A DNA stretch of 64,000 nt from Acetobacter fallax (GCF_011516735.1 NZ_WOSX01000001.1:1-64000), one strand, 5' to 3'. Shown: positions 27,269 to 36,804, counted from the first letter of the stretch. Translations and numbers: made by a program. Notes: generated by a model from the sequence alone, not told the origin.

Positions 27269-29227
27269 ATGCTCCGGATGGATTGGCTGCCGCCTCGTCC
27301 TGTCGGTTTTGACAGTTTCGACGAAGCGTTTCATGCAACGCATGACCTGACGAATACGGACGAAATACTGGCTCGTCTTCGTTTGCTGTCCGGATGCCGA
27401 CGCAATTTTCTTCAGACGGGGAAAGCAGACCGGCTGTTAGAAAAAGTTGCACAGAAGACGGACGGCCATCTCGCCAGCGATCTTCGCACGGTCCGGATAG
27501 CTATTCTTGCATCGCATACGGTCGAGCACCTCGTGCCCTCAGTCAGAATTGCCGCGCTGGCAAGAAGTCTCGACGCGCGCATCCACGTTGCGCCTTATGG
27601 TCAGTATCGACAGGCCGTTTACGGTCCGCATGCGGATCTCCTTGCCTTCTCGCCACAATTCATTCTGTTCGCGCTCGATATGCGGGATGCTCCGCTGGAT
27701 CTTCCTCTTTCGGCATCACTGGCTGACGTGGATGAGGCCGTGCTCCGTCGCACGGACGAATTGCGTGCGTTATGGCGTCACGCGATGGCCACTTTCGGCG
27801 CCACGATCATTCAGCAGACGTTCCTGAATGTCGATCCGCCGGTTTTCGGGGCCTTCGAGCAACTGGTTCCCGCATCGCGTGCTTCAGTGCTTCTGCGCCT
27901 TCATCTGAGCCTGGCACAGGCTGCCAGGGAAGAAGGCGTTCTCCTTCTTGATATGGATGAATGCACAACTCTGGCGGGAGGATTGCCAGAGTTGCACGAC
28001 GCCATACGATGGCATCAGGCAAAACAGTTTGTGTCGCCGCATGCCGCCATAATCTGGGGCGATGTCCTTGCACGCATCATCGCGGCGGCATGCGGATTGT
28101 CCCGTAAATGTCTGATTGTCGATCTCGACAATACCCTCTGGGGAGGCACCGCCGGCGATGACGGCCCGGAATATCTCAGACTTGGCCCCGGAACGCCGGA
28201 TGGAGAAGCGTTCTACGTTTTTCAGGAGCATATTTCCCGCCTGATGCAGCGTGGAATTGCAGTGGCCGTCTGTAGTAAAAATGACATCAATATCGCGGAA
28301 GCGGCCTTTAACCAGCCTTCCATGAAGATTCAGCGCCGCGACATCGCGGTATTCGTCGCAAACTGGAACAATAAAGCTGACAATATTCGCGAGATTTCCC
28401 GCACCCTGAGTCTTGGTCTCGATGCTTTTGTTTTTGCAGATGACAACCCGGCAGAACGGGAAATCGTCCGGCGTGAACTTCCGCAGGTCGCTGTGCCCGA
28501 ACTCAGTGACGATCCGTCCGATTATCCCCGGCTCATATCGGCTTCAGGCTGGTTCGAGGCTGCGTCGTTCACCCGGGACGATGCCATACGCGTTCAGAAC
28601 TACAGCGCTGACGTTTCCCGCAGTGCTGCCCGGGAAAACGCTTCCGATCTGGATTCGTATCTGCAGGATCTCAACATGGTGATGTCAGCCCGGCGGCTGG
28701 CGGATTCCGATTTCTCGCGTGTTCTTCAGCTTCTGAACAAGACAAACCAGTTCAATCTCACGGGACGACGCTATACCGGGCCTGAACTCCGCGCGCTCCT
28801 TTCCTGTCCTTCAGCGCAGATCTGGACGTTCCGCCTGGCAGACAGGTTCGGCGATAACGGCCTCGTCAGCGTCGTTATTCTCGTCCCGAACGAGATATCG
28901 CCATCCGTATCCGGGCAGGACCAGAAGCTTCTCCACATTGAAAACTGGATCATGAGTTGCCGTGTCCTCGGACGCGGGCTCGAACATGCGGCACTTGCTG
29001 TTCTGATTCAGGCTATGAAACAGAACAATATTTCAGATGTTACGGCTGATTACCGACAGACATCCAGGAACAGCATGGTTTCCGGGCATTATGCCAGCCT
29101 GGGTTTTTCCCGCACAGACGGCACTGAAGACGGTACGGATACGTCCTGGGCTCTCTGCACTCATGACCCGATACACGACGCCACTCAAAAAGCGTGTATG
29201 AACATAAGGATTGTCACAGATGAATGA
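27269..29227 (+). CDS. FkbH-like HAD-IIIC protein with N-terminal SGNH-like and C-terminal GNAT-like regions
   Basis: A 652-residue protein in three parts. Residues about 60-270 resemble the SGNH-like N-terminal region of long FkbH-type proteins (IAILASHTVEHLVPSVRIAA). Residues about 280-430 are the HAD-IIIC domain with D285-L-D287-N-T289 (LIVDLDNTLWGG), VAVCSKNDINIAE and LDAFVFADDNPAERE. The last 150 residues are GNAT-like (LLNKTNQFNLTGRRY, then a C-terminal RTSRNSMVSGHYASLGF). In polyketide pathways FkbH enzymes take D-1,3-bisphosphoglycerate, remove phosphate and load the glyceryl group on an ACP. The ACP gene overlaps its 3' end, so this is the predicted acyl-loading step of the block. 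TAGGA precedes the ATG. Confidence 0.87.
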   Translation: MLRMDWLPPRPVGFDSFDEAFHATHDLTNTDEILARLRLLSGCRRNFLQTGKADRLLEKVAQKTDGHLASDLRTVRIAILASHTVEHLVPSVRIAALARSLDARIHVAPYGQYRQAVYGPHADLLAFSPQFILFALDMRDAPLDLPLSASLADVDEAVLRRTDELRALWRHAMATFGATIIQQTFLNVDPPVFGAFEQLVPASRASVLLRLHLSLAQAAREEGVLLLDMDECTTLAGGLPELHDAIRWHQAKQFVSPHAAIIWGDVLARIIAAACGLSRKCLIVDLDNTLWGGTAGDDGPEYLRLGPGTPDGEAFYVFQEHISRLMQRGIAVAVCSKNDINIAEAAFNQPSMKIQRRDIAVFVANWNNKADNIREISRTLSLGLDAFVFADDNPAEREIVRRELPQVAVPELSDDPSDYPRLISASGWFEAASFTRDDAIRVQNYSADVSRSAARENASDLDSYLQDLNMVMSARRLADSDFSRVLQLLNKTNQFNLTGRRYTGPELRALLSCPSAQIWTFRLADRFGDNGLVSVVILVPNEISPSVSGQDQKLLHIENWIMSCRVLGRGLEHAALAVLIQAMKQNNISDVTADYRQTSRNSMVSGHYASLGFSRTDGTEDGTDTSWALCTHDPIHDATQKACMNIRIVTDE

Positions 29228-29462
29228 TATCTATCAGAAACTTCAGGACGTTTTCCGTGATGTCTTTGATGATCCGGACATTGTCCTGACACCTGAAACA
29301 ACGGCGTCCGATATCCAGGGCTGGGACAGCCAGGCTCATATCAGCCTTATCGTCGCAGCAGAAGAAAAATTCGGTATCCGTTTCCGAACAGCTGAACTTG
29401 AAAGCCTGCATAACGTTTCTGATTTTGCTGATCTTATCCGGAAAAAATCGACCGCAGGATAA
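29220..29462 (+). CDS. Acyl carrier protein
   Basis: An 80-residue discrete acyl carrier protein. The phosphopantetheine attachment site is S37 in QGWDSQAHISLI, and the rest is the acidic four-helix pattern ending in VSDFADLIRKK. ATG at 29220 with AAGGA nine bases upstream is chosen over the TTG at 29211. It overlaps the FkbH gene by eight bases and its stop shares a base with the next ATG, so stoichiometric, coupled translation is likely. Predicted role: carry the acyl group from the FkbH-like protein to the MBOAT, as DltC does for D-alanine. Confidence 0.9.
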   Translation: MNDIYQKLQDVFRDVFDDPDIVLTPETTASDIQGWDSQAHISLIVAAEEKFGIRFRTAELESLHNVSDFADLIRKKSTAG

Positions 29463-30526
29463 TGTCCTCCATGAAGATATTTCCGACTTCCGAGCACGGT
29501 GATCCGGGTTCAGCTGCGCCCGAAAGCGTTGGTACTTCTGCGGCACTCCGATATTTTATCGGTATTATGGCAGGCGGCTGCCTTGTTCCTCTTCTTTATG
29601 TCTTTTTTCTTCTGCATCTCAACAAAACCGGGAACCTTCCGCCACCAGCATTATCCAACAATATCTGTGTTGATGAAAAACTCAAATTCCTTCGGGATAA
29701 CAGGGATACTCTCTCTCCCACACTCCTGATTACCGGATCATCCGTTGCATGGCGCGGCGTGAACGGCGCTCTCCTTAAAAACATGCTGCCAGAAGAACGT
29801 CCTCTTAACGTTGGTCTGTGCGGCCAGAAAGCCACTCAGACCGCTAACACCACAGAATGGCTCGTCGGGCATTACAAACATGTCAGAACCATTATCATGC
29901 TGGCTGTACCGCAGGATTTCACACAGTGTCGTGGTCAGCCTTCCCGGCTGTTCTCCCCTGCGGACGCTGATGACTATGTTTTCGGAGGGAAAAAGGACAG
30001 CCTTCCGATCGGAACCTATTTCAGATTTTTTGATCCTGTCTCGTTGCAGCATAATGCCCGCCGCGTTGCCGACCAGCGCAGTGACCGTATCCCGCTCGAT
30101 CCTCTCGTCATGACCCCCACGGGAGACGGACCGCTCACAACCAGCATCAGCCGGCCAGATCTCGGCGTTTACGCGCTGCCGCCTTATGACCCCACATGTC
30201 TTTCCGCTTTAAAGACAATGATGGAGTCTGCTGACACGCAGAATCAGCGATTTCTGGTTGTCCTGCTTCCCGTAAAGCACGAGTGGCAGGCGAGATATGA
30301 TCCTGACAATCTGCGGCGGGTTCAGCTCCGTCATGAAATAGAACGCGTCATGACCGGAACTCATGCAAAATTTGCGGACATTAACGATAATATTGAACTT
30401 CCCGAAGTGGCTTTCACAGACGCTGTTCATGTACGCTGGGCCTATGTTTCCATTGTGACGTCTGCAATCGGGCAGTATTTACAGCCGCCTCGTATAGCGC
30501 AATCTGCGACCATTCTTCGAAACTGA
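29462..30526 (+). CDS. Membrane-anchored SGNH-type protein (DltD-like position)
   Basis: A 354-residue protein with one N-terminal transmembrane helix (FIGIMAGGCLVPLLYVFFLL) and a predicted periplasmic SGNH-hydrolase-like domain. The nucleophile motif is G92-S93-S94 in LLITGSSVAWRGVN, as in DltD (GSSE/V), and a C-terminal D320-A-V-H323 supplies the DxxH dyad. DltD and AlgJ/AlgX proteins of this type act with MBOATs outside the membrane to place the acyl group on the glycan. It overlaps the ACP gene by one base. Overall similarity is weak, so the name is by motif and context. Confidence 0.75.
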   Translation: MSSMKIFPTSEHGDPGSAAPESVGTSAALRYFIGIMAGGCLVPLLYVFFLLHLNKTGNLPPPALSNNICVDEKLKFLRDNRDTLSPTLLITGSSVAWRGVNGALLKNMLPEERPLNVGLCGQKATQTANTTEWLVGHYKHVRTIIMLAVPQDFTQCRGQPSRLFSPADADDYVFGGKKDSLPIGTYFRFFDPVSLQHNARRVADQRSDRIPLDPLVMTPTGDGPLTTSISRPDLGVYALPPYDPTCLSALKTMMESADTQNQRFLVVLLPVKHEWQARYDPDNLRRVQLRHEIERVMTGTHAKFADINDNIELPEVAFTDAVHVRWAYVSIVTSAIGQYLQPPRIAQSATILRN

Positions 30527-30863
30527 CATTTATTTCAGGCATCTCTCTGTGCGTCGGGACAGCGACCTGGTGAATGATGGATTTTAGCTGTTAATACGAG
30601 ATCACGTTATTTCGCCTTACAGTCCGACCTCGCCTGTCCACTTGCACCCGATCACAAATGCGACACCCACAGACAGCATTTTTCGGTGTCGGGCTCCCTG
30701 TTTCAGTCATAATCGCGACAAAATGGCGTCCGGACGGGACGCGGCATCTGGTGGTGTGCCTCAGCCAGAAAACCCGATATATGGGTTCTGAAACTATATA
30801 TTGAATTCATTTTTGCGCTGCTTTACCGGGTTGAGGAGTGGCACAAACCGGAAAACAACAAAA
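30527..30863. other. Intergenic region between acylation block and galactonate operon
   Basis: No gene is seen in 337 bases. A hairpin CGACACC (30661-30667) with GGTGTCG (30685-30691) lies after the acylation block but lacks a T-run. The right part holds the candidate IclR operator described separately. Confidence 0.5.
30771..30787. promoter_or_regulatory. Candidate IclR-type operator of the galactonate operon
   Basis: AACCCGATATATGGGTT is an inverted repeat with five perfectly matched bases per arm about 80 bases before the IclR start. Length and position fit an autoregulatory IclR-family operator. It is unverified. Confidence 0.35.
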
Positions 30864-31634
30864 ATGAACAAGGTAAGTCAGATCTGGCCGGAAGGCACGC
30901 AGACACTTGGCCGCGGACTGACGCTGATGGTGGCGGTCGGGAGCGGGCATGCCACGATACCGGCGCTGATGGGGCATCTCGGTTTCAGCCGAAGCACCAC
31001 GCAGCGTCTGGCCTCCGCTCTCGTGCAGACCGGCTGGCTCGTTCAGCACAACGACCATTCCTACGCGCTGGGTCCGTGCCTCATGAAGCTGGCGTCGGGT
31101 CTGGAAGAAAGTCCGTTGCGGGTACTGGCAAAGCCCATTCTTCGTGAACTGGGCGACCGGACGCGCGATACGGTCCATCTGGGTGAACGCGCCGATGACG
31201 AAGTGCTCTACCTGGACAAGGTTTATGGCCAGCGCGGTCTGGAAATGCGCTCGCGGGTCGGGCTGCGTCTGCCGCTTGCGCTGACCGGCATCGGACGGGC
31301 GCTGATTCTGGATGATACACCGGATGAATGGGAACGGCTTTATCATGTCGCCGGAGGAAAACCGTCGAAATTCTTAGCCTGGCTCACGCGCATGCACGGT
31401 TATCAGAAGACGCGCGTTGTCTTCGACCTTGAAGACAACGAGCCAGGAATTCACTGCGTCGCGTCACCTGTCACCGACAGCAGTGGTCGTATTGTCGCGG
31501 CGCTAAGCGTCGCCAGCGCGACACCCTACCTGCCGAAACGGCGAATGGAGGAGATGGCGCCCATGATCCGCGCGGCCGCCGAAACGCTGTCCCGGGAACT
31601 GGGATGGGCAGGAGATCATTCCTATGCCGCCTGA
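30864..31634 (+). CDS. IclR-family transcriptional regulator (DgoR-like by context)
   Basis: A 256-residue IclR protein. The N-terminal winged helix is TLGRGLTLMVAVGSGHATIP and GFSRSTTQRLASALVQTGWL; the effector domain includes RDTVHLGERADDEVLYLDKV, GLRLPLALTGIGRALI and GIHCVASPVTDSSGRIVAAL. The ATG at 30864 is preferred although the ribosome site (CGGAAAA) is weak; an upstream in-frame ATG at 30801 would add 21 non-family residues. It overlaps dgoK by 11 bases and therefore controls, and is part of, the galactonate operon. The likely effector is galactonate or a downstream intermediate. Confidence 0.87.
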   Translation: MNKVSQIWPEGTQTLGRGLTLMVAVGSGHATIPALMGHLGFSRSTTQRLASALVQTGWLVQHNDHSYALGPCLMKLASGLEESPLRVLAKPILRELGDRTRDTVHLGERADDEVLYLDKVYGQRGLEMRSRVGLRLPLALTGIGRALILDDTPDEWERLYHVAGGKPSKFLAWLTRMHGYQKTRVVFDLEDNEPGIHCVASPVTDSSGRIVAALSVASATPYLPKRRMEEMAPMIRAAAETLSRELGWAGDHSYAA

Positions 31635-32601
31635 TGCAACCGCGCCGCCTGTGCTGGTGGGGCTCGACTGGGGAACATCATCACTCCGGGCCTGGCTGTT
31701 TGACGCAAACGGATATGTGCTGGAGGAAAAGGCGCTTCATCACGGCATTCTTCATCTGCCGGAAGGCGGTTTTGAGACTGTTCTTGCAGAGATCTGCACG
31801 TCCTGGCCCGGTCTGCCTCTGATCGCGTGCGGAATGGTGGGCAGCGCAAATGGCTTGCGAAATGTCGCTTATCTGTCGTGTCCTGGCTCGGTCAGCAAAC
31901 TGGCGGAAGGGCTGGAAGTCCATCCGACAAAATACGGCCCGATCCGGATCGTTCCGGGATTTATGGAACGCGGCGCGATGCCCGACGTCATGCGTGGCGA
32001 GGAGACCCAGATCGCGGGCGTTCTGGCGCTGCGCCCCGCACTGGCACAAAATGCGACGATTGTGCTTCCGGGCACCCACTCGAAATGGGCAGTCGTGCGT
32101 GACGGCTGGCTGGAGCGGTTCAGGACGTTCATGACCGGCGAGCTTTATGCCGTGCTGTCGCAACACAGCATTCTCGGTCGCCTCTCATCATCAGAAACGC
32201 CGGATCCGGCCCTTCGCGCCGATGCGTTCCGTCGGGGCGTGATCTCGGCCCGGACGGAAACGCCGCTCTCCGGCCGGCTGTTTTCCACGCGCGCTCTGGT
32301 TCTCACGGGTGATCTGACTGCGGGATGCGCGCCGGATTATCTGTCCGGCCTGCTGATCGGCGATGAAATTCAGGCCGGGATGCGTCCGGAAAGCGAGCCG
32401 GACATGGCCAGGGTGCCGGTGATCGCCGGAGAGGACGCGCTCTGTGCGCGATATCGGGATGCGTTCTGCCATCTTGGTTATCCGGAGCCAGAGCTGATCG
32501 GCAACACGGCGCCAGCCGGTCTGTTTCTCATTGCACGAAAAGCGAGGCTCCTGACGCCGGAGCCATCGGATGGTTCTTTTGAAGAAGGACAGGTTGCATG
32601 A
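31624..32601 (+). CDS. 2-dehydro-3-deoxygalactonokinase
   Basis: A 325-residue DgoK kinase of the ASKHA fold that phosphorylates 2-dehydro-3-deoxy-D-galactonate with ATP. The N-terminal phosphate loop is VGLDWGTSSLRAWLFDANG, followed by MRGEETQIAGVLAL and IVLPGTHSKWAVV, which are family hallmarks. It overlaps the regulator gene by 11 bases and dgoA by four (ATGA). It catalyses the second step of the DeLey-Doudoroff pathway. Confidence 0.92.
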   Translation: MPPDATAPPVLVGLDWGTSSLRAWLFDANGYVLEEKALHHGILHLPEGGFETVLAEICTSWPGLPLIACGMVGSANGLRNVAYLSCPGSVSKLAEGLEVHPTKYGPIRIVPGFMERGAMPDVMRGEETQIAGVLALRPALAQNATIVLPGTHSKWAVVRDGWLERFRTFMTGELYAVLSQHSILGRLSSSETPDPALRADAFRRGVISARTETPLSGRLFSTRALVLTGDLTAGCAPDYLSGLLIGDEIQAGMRPESEPDMARVPVIAGEDALCARYRDAFCHLGYPEPELIGNTAPAGLFLIARKARLLTPEPSDGSFEEGQVA

Positions 32602-33215
32602 CTGTTTTTTCAGACGCCGTGGCGCGTTGCCCGCTGATTGCCATTCTGCGCGGCGTCAGACCCGATGAGGTCGTCGCGATCGGGCATGTTCTGGCTGATG
32701 CGGGCTTCTCGATGATCGAAGTGCCGATGAATTCGCCAGAGCCTGTGAAAAGTATCTCTCTGCTTCAGGAGGCGTTGGGGGAGCAGGTGCTGGTCGGTGC
32801 CGGAACAGTCACGTCGGTGGAGATGGTTTCGGATGTGGCGCGGGCAGGCGGACGGCTGATCGTGATGCCGCATGCGGATACGACGGTCATCAGCAGGGCT
32901 GTGCAGGAAGGCATGATCTGCACACCCGGAGTCTGCACGCCGACGGAAGGATTTGCCGCGCTGAAAGCCGGCGCGACGGCATTGAAAATGTTTCCGGCGG
33001 AGCAGCTTGGTCCGAAGGTGCTCTCGGCATGGAAAAGCGTTTTTCCAAAGAGGACGCCATTTATCCCGGTGGGCGGCATCACGCCTGACACGATGGGAGA
33101 CTACCTCGCGGCGGGCGCTGCCGGGTTTGGCCTGGGATCGGCGCTGTACAAGGCCGGGCGGACGGCGGAAGAGGTTGCCGTGGCGGCGCGGGCCTTTATG
33201 CGGGCGCTCCCGTAA
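32598..33215 (+). CDS. 2-dehydro-3-deoxy-6-phosphogalactonate aldolase
   Basis: A 205-residue class I KDPG/KDPGal aldolase that cleaves 2-dehydro-3-deoxy-6-phosphogalactonate to pyruvate and glyceraldehyde 3-phosphate. Motifs are LIAILRGVRPDEVVAIG at the start, VLVGAGTVTSVE and ATALKMFPAEQLGPKV with the Schiff-base lysine. The TPLFIPVGGITP-type phosphate site reads TPFIPVGGITPDTM. It is translationally coupled to dgoK. Confidence 0.94.
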   Translation: MTVFSDAVARCPLIAILRGVRPDEVVAIGHVLADAGFSMIEVPMNSPEPVKSISLLQEALGEQVLVGAGTVTSVEMVSDVARAGGRLIVMPHADTTVISRAVQEGMICTPGVCTPTEGFAALKAGATALKMFPAEQLGPKVLSAWKSVFPKRTPFIPVGGITPDTMGDYLAAGAAGFGLGSALYKAGRTAEEVAVAARAFMRALP

Positions 33216-33292
33216 GCATTCGGCAAACGTGACGCCTCGCGACCGGGCCACGTCCCGATCTGTTCTTTCATGATAAAGAGAAAAAGAAAACA

Positions 33293-34441
33293 ATGAAGAT
33301 TGTATCGCTCAAAACCTATGTTGTTCCGCCGCGCTGGCTGTTTCTGAAGATCGAAACGGATGAGGGCGTCAGCGGCTGGGGTGAGCCCGTCGTGGAGGGG
33401 CGCGCTGAGTCCGTGGCGGCGATGGTGGCCGAACTGGCCGATTATCTGATCGGGAAAGATCCTTTGCTGATCGAGGACCACTGGAATGTGATGTATCGCG
33501 GCGGGTTCTATCGTGGCGGCGCGATCCATATGAGCGCGATCGCGGGCATCGATCAGGCACTGTGGGACATTAAGGGGCGGGCGCTCGGCGTGCCGGTCTG
33601 GCAGCTTCTGGGAGGAAAATGCCGTGACCGGATCAGGGTCTATTCCTGGATCGGCGGAGACCGCCCGGCCGATACGGCAAAAGCCGCCATCGCCGCGAAG
33701 GAACGGGGCTTTACGGCCGTAAAGATGAACGCCACCGAGGAACTGCAATTTGTGGACAGCCATGAGAAAGTGGATGCGGCGATTGCCCGTGTGGCCGCGA
33801 TCCGTGAGGCGGTTGGTCCGCATTTTGGAATAGGCGTGGATTTTCACGGTCGCGTTCATCGCCCGATGGCAAAAGTGCTGGCACGGGAACTTCAGCCTTA
33901 CGACCTCATGTTCATCGAAGAGCCGATCCTGAGCGAAAACCTCGACGCATTGCCGGAGATCGCGGCGCAGACCTCGATCCCGATCGCCCTGGGCGAACGT
34001 CTGTTCTCACGCTGGGATTTCAAGGAGGTTTTCAAACAGGGCTGCGTGGATATCATCCAGCCGGACCCCTCTCACTCCGGCGGGATCACCGAGACGCGAA
34101 AAATCGCGGCGATGGCGGAAGCGTATGACGTCGCGCTGGCGCTGCATTGCCCGCTCGGGCCGATCGCTCTGGCAGCCAATCTGCAACTGGACGCTGTTTG
34201 CTACAACGCGTTCATCCAGGAACAGAGCCTCGGCATCCATTATAACCAGACCAGCGATCTTCTCGATTATCTCTCCGATCCCGGCGTGTTTTCCTATGTG
34301 GACGGATTTGTCGCGATACCGGACGGGCCGGGGCTCGGGATCGAGGTCAATGAAGACTACGTGCAGGAAAAGGCGCGTGAGGGGCATCGCTGGCGCAATC
34401 CGGTCTGGCGCCATGCGGACGGCTCTGTCGCGGAGTGGTGA
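33293..34441 (+). CDS. D-galactonate dehydratase
   Basis: A 382-residue enolase-superfamily enzyme that dehydrates D-galactonate to 2-dehydro-3-deoxygalactonate. It begins [20 protein letters not shown], and metal ligands lie in [17 protein letters not shown] and [12 protein letters not shown], with a catalytic histidine in [10 protein letters not shown]. This matches E. coli DgoD closely in length (382). It follows dgoA by 77 bases. AAAGAGAAAAAG upstream gives a weak ribosome site. Confidence 0.94.
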   Translation: MKIVSLKTYVVPPRWLFLKIETDEGVSGWGEPVVEGRAESVAAMVAELADYLIGKDPLLIEDHWNVMYRGGFYRGGAIHMSAIAGIDQALWDIKGRALGVPVWQLLGGKCRDRIRVYSWIGGDRPADTAKAAIAAKERGFTAVKMNATEELQFVDSHEKVDAAIARVAAIREAVGPHFGIGVDFHGRVHRPMAKVLARELQPYDLMFIEEPILSENLDALPEIAAQTSIPIALGERLFSRWDFKEVFKQGCVDIIQPDPSHSGGITETRKIAAMAEAYDVALALHCPLGPIALAANLQLDAVCYNAFIQEQSLGIHYNQTSDLLDYLSDPGVFSYVDGFVAIPDGPGLGIEVNEDYVQEKAREGHRWRNPVWRHADGSVAEW

Positions 34442-34544
34442 GCCACACCTCCATCAGGCAGTCATCAGGCAGTCGAGAATAATTCCGACGCCCTGAAATC
34501 AGAAAACAGACTGTGCAGCCTGCCTGCACGAGGGAGAAGAAGAC

Positions 34545-35822
34545 GTGGCAGAACAATGCACCCTCTCCCTGCGCGGCGAAACACCGCAGCAGGACCATGA
34601 CAACACAACGGCCTTCGCCGCGCTGAGACCATACTGGCGCGTCACCATCGCCGCTTTTCTCGGCTGGTTCATGGATGCCTTCGATCAGGTGGCGCTGTTG
34701 CTGTGCCTGCCCGATATCGGTCATTCGCTGGGTGCCGGACTGACGGCAATGGGATTTGTCATCACGGCCCAGAGCATCGGGCGCGTGGTGGGGAACACGA
34801 CCTGGGGGTGGCTGTCGGACAGCTACGGCCGGAAAATCACGTTCATGCTCGGGGTCATGTGGTTCGCGGCATTTTCCGGGCTGACGGCGGTCACCTGGAC
34901 GTATGTCGGGATGATCGCGGTGCAGTTTCTGTTCGGAATCGGCTTCGGTGGCGAATGGACGGCCTCCGCCGCGCTGCTGATGGAGAGCGTGCCACGCCGT
35001 TCACGCTCGCTGGCGTCGGCGATCATGATGTCGGGGTATGAGTGCGGATTTCTCGCGGCAGCGGCGATTCAGCCCTTTGTGCTGCCTCACTGGGGCTGGC
35101 GCGGGATGTTCGTGATCGGCGTGCTTCCGGCGGTGCTGGCCGTGTTTATTCGCCGGGGCGTGCCTGAAAGCCCTGTGTGGCTGAAGACGCGCTCAGAAGC
35201 GCGGAAGGCCTCGCAGAGCGTGCCCCGGCCACGGCTGACGCTGAATGGCGCGGCTGTACAGGCGTTCGTGTTCATGGCGGTGCTTCAGTTTCAGAACGCT
35301 GCGATGTACAGCTTCTATCCGACAGTATTGCGGGAAGTGCAGAAGCTTTCCCCTGGGGCGATTTTTCCGCTGATCGCAGCCTATTGCGCCGGGTCACTGG
35401 CAGGGAAGCCTCTTTGCGGACTGCTTGCGGCACGGATTGGCGAGCGCCCGGTATTTATCGGATATTTTCTCATCACCGTTCTCGATATCTGGCCTTTTGT
35501 CGCGGGAAAGGGCGCGGACATCCTCATCCCCGCAGCACTTGTCATGGGGTTGTTCGGAAACGCGATCTTTGCTCTCGTGCCCCACTACCTGGCGCAGCGT
35601 TTTCCCTCATCGTCACGATCGCTGGGAATGGGGTGCAGTTATGCACTCGCCGCTCTGGGGCAGGGGATCGCGGGATTTCTCGTGCCCTGGCTGGGCGGCT
35701 CGTTCGGGCTGCCTCTGGCCATCAGCAGTTCCGTGATCCTTGGCACGATCGCCAGCGCGGTCGTTGTCTTTTACCGCCCGTCCTTCCTGCCGGGCGCGCA
35801 TATGGAAGGTGAGGAGGCCTGA
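34545..35822 (+). CDS. MFS transporter, probable galactonate uptake
   Basis: A 425-residue 12-helix permease of the sialate/lactate (SHS) type. TM1 has AAFLGWFMDAFDQVALLLCL; the 2-3 loop has GWLSDSYGRKITFMLG; IGFGGEWTASAALLMESVP is typical of NanT/JEN-like members. A GTG at 34545 behind AGGGAGAAG is the start. Its position between dgoD and the lactonase makes galactonate, galactonolactone or a related acid the expected substrate. It is not the ACS-type DgoT of E. coli. Confidence 0.83.
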   Translation: MAEQCTLSLRGETPQQDHDNTTAFAALRPYWRVTIAAFLGWFMDAFDQVALLLCLPDIGHSLGAGLTAMGFVITAQSIGRVVGNTTWGWLSDSYGRKITFMLGVMWFAAFSGLTAVTWTYVGMIAVQFLFGIGFGGEWTASAALLMESVPRRSRSLASAIMMSGYECGFLAAAAIQPFVLPHWGWRGMFVIGVLPAVLAVFIRRGVPESPVWLKTRSEARKASQSVPRPRLTLNGAAVQAFVFMAVLQFQNAAMYSFYPTVLREVQKLSPGAIFPLIAAYCAGSLAGKPLCGLLAARIGERPVFIGYFLITVLDIWPFVAGKGADILIPAALVMGLFGNAIFALVPHYLAQRFPSSSRSLGMGCSYALAALGQGIAGFLVPWLGGSFGLPLAISSSVILGTIASAVVVFYRPSFLPGAHMEGEEA

Positions 35823-35826
35823 CACC

Positions 35827-36798
35827 GTGATTCCGTCTTTTGCAACGGGTCTGAGCGATGCGGCAGCGCCGGATTTTCTGCCACGCGACCGGTTCGCGCC
35901 AACCTGTTTCGATCCGGCGTTTTCAGGTGTGATACCGGATCTGGCCGACACGGAACGGCTTGTGACCGGGACCGCCTGGGCTGAAGGGCCGGTCTGGTTT
36001 GGTGACGGACGTTATCTGCTGTGGAGCGATATTCCCAACAACCGGATCTTACGCTGGTCGGAGGAGACGCGGCGGTCATCCGTGTTTCGCTCTCCCTCTC
36101 ATCACGCGAACGGAAACACGCGGGACCGGGAAGGGCGGCTGATCACATGCGAGCATGAGACGCGCCGGGTCACCCGGACGGAGTATGACGGACGCATCAC
36201 TGTTCTGGCGGACCGGTTTGAAGGAAAGCGCCTGAACTCGCCAAACGACGTTGTCGTGGGGCCGGACGGCTCCGTCTGGTTCAGCGATCCGGATTATGGC
36301 CTGAACAGCCATTATGAGGGCGGTGGCGGCGAGGCAGAATGTCCGGTCGCCCTGTATCGCATTGATCCCGGCGGTGGCGTGCATCTGATGGATGACGGGT
36401 TCATCAACCCGAACGGGCTGTGCTTCTCACCGGACCGGCGAACGCTCTATGTGATCGATACCGGCGCGCAGCCCAATATCATCCGGGCTTGTGCACTGAA
36501 CAGCGGGCATGACCGGATCACGAGCCACAGGGTGCTGATTACGGCGCCACCGGGCGAGGCCGGAGATGGATTTCGATGTGACGCAGCGGGCAATCTCTGG
36601 TGCGGCTGGGGCGGCCCGGCCGGACAGAATGGCGTGAAGATTTTCGGGTCTGATGGGGCGCTGCGGGCTTTTATTCCGTTGCCGGAGAGATGCGCCAATC
36701 TGTGTTTCGGCGGTGTGCGACGAAACAGGCTGTTCATGGCGGCCTCGCACGGATTGTATGCGCTGCATGTGAACGCTCAGGGGGATGTGACGGTCTGA
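35827..36798 (+). CDS. SMP-30/gluconolactonase family lactonase
   Basis: A 323-residue six-bladed beta-propeller lactonase. Metal and active-site segments are GTAWAEGPVWFGDGRYLLWS (with the conserved glutamate), RLNSPNDVVVGPDGSVWFSD and GLCFSPDRRTLYVIDTG. A GTG at 35827 behind GAGGAGG is chosen; the frame extends into the MFS gene but that is not conserved. It would open galactono-1,4-lactone to galactonate, providing the operon's entry step (inference from context). It has no signal peptide, so it is cytosolic. Confidence 0.87.
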   Translation: MIPSFATGLSDAAAPDFLPRDRFAPTCFDPAFSGVIPDLADTERLVTGTAWAEGPVWFGDGRYLLWSDIPNNRILRWSEETRRSSVFRSPSHHANGNTRDREGRLITCEHETRRVTRTEYDGRITVLADRFEGKRLNSPNDVVVGPDGSVWFSDPDYGLNSHYEGGGGEAECPVALYRIDPGGGVHLMDDGFINPNGLCFSPDRRTLYVIDTGAQPNIIRACALNSGHDRITSHRVLITAPPGEAGDGFRCDAAGNLWCGWGGPAGQNGVKIFGSDGALRAFIPLPERCANLCFGGVRRNRLFMAASHGLYALHVNAQGDVTV

Positions 36799-36804
36799 CC
36801 GGCT

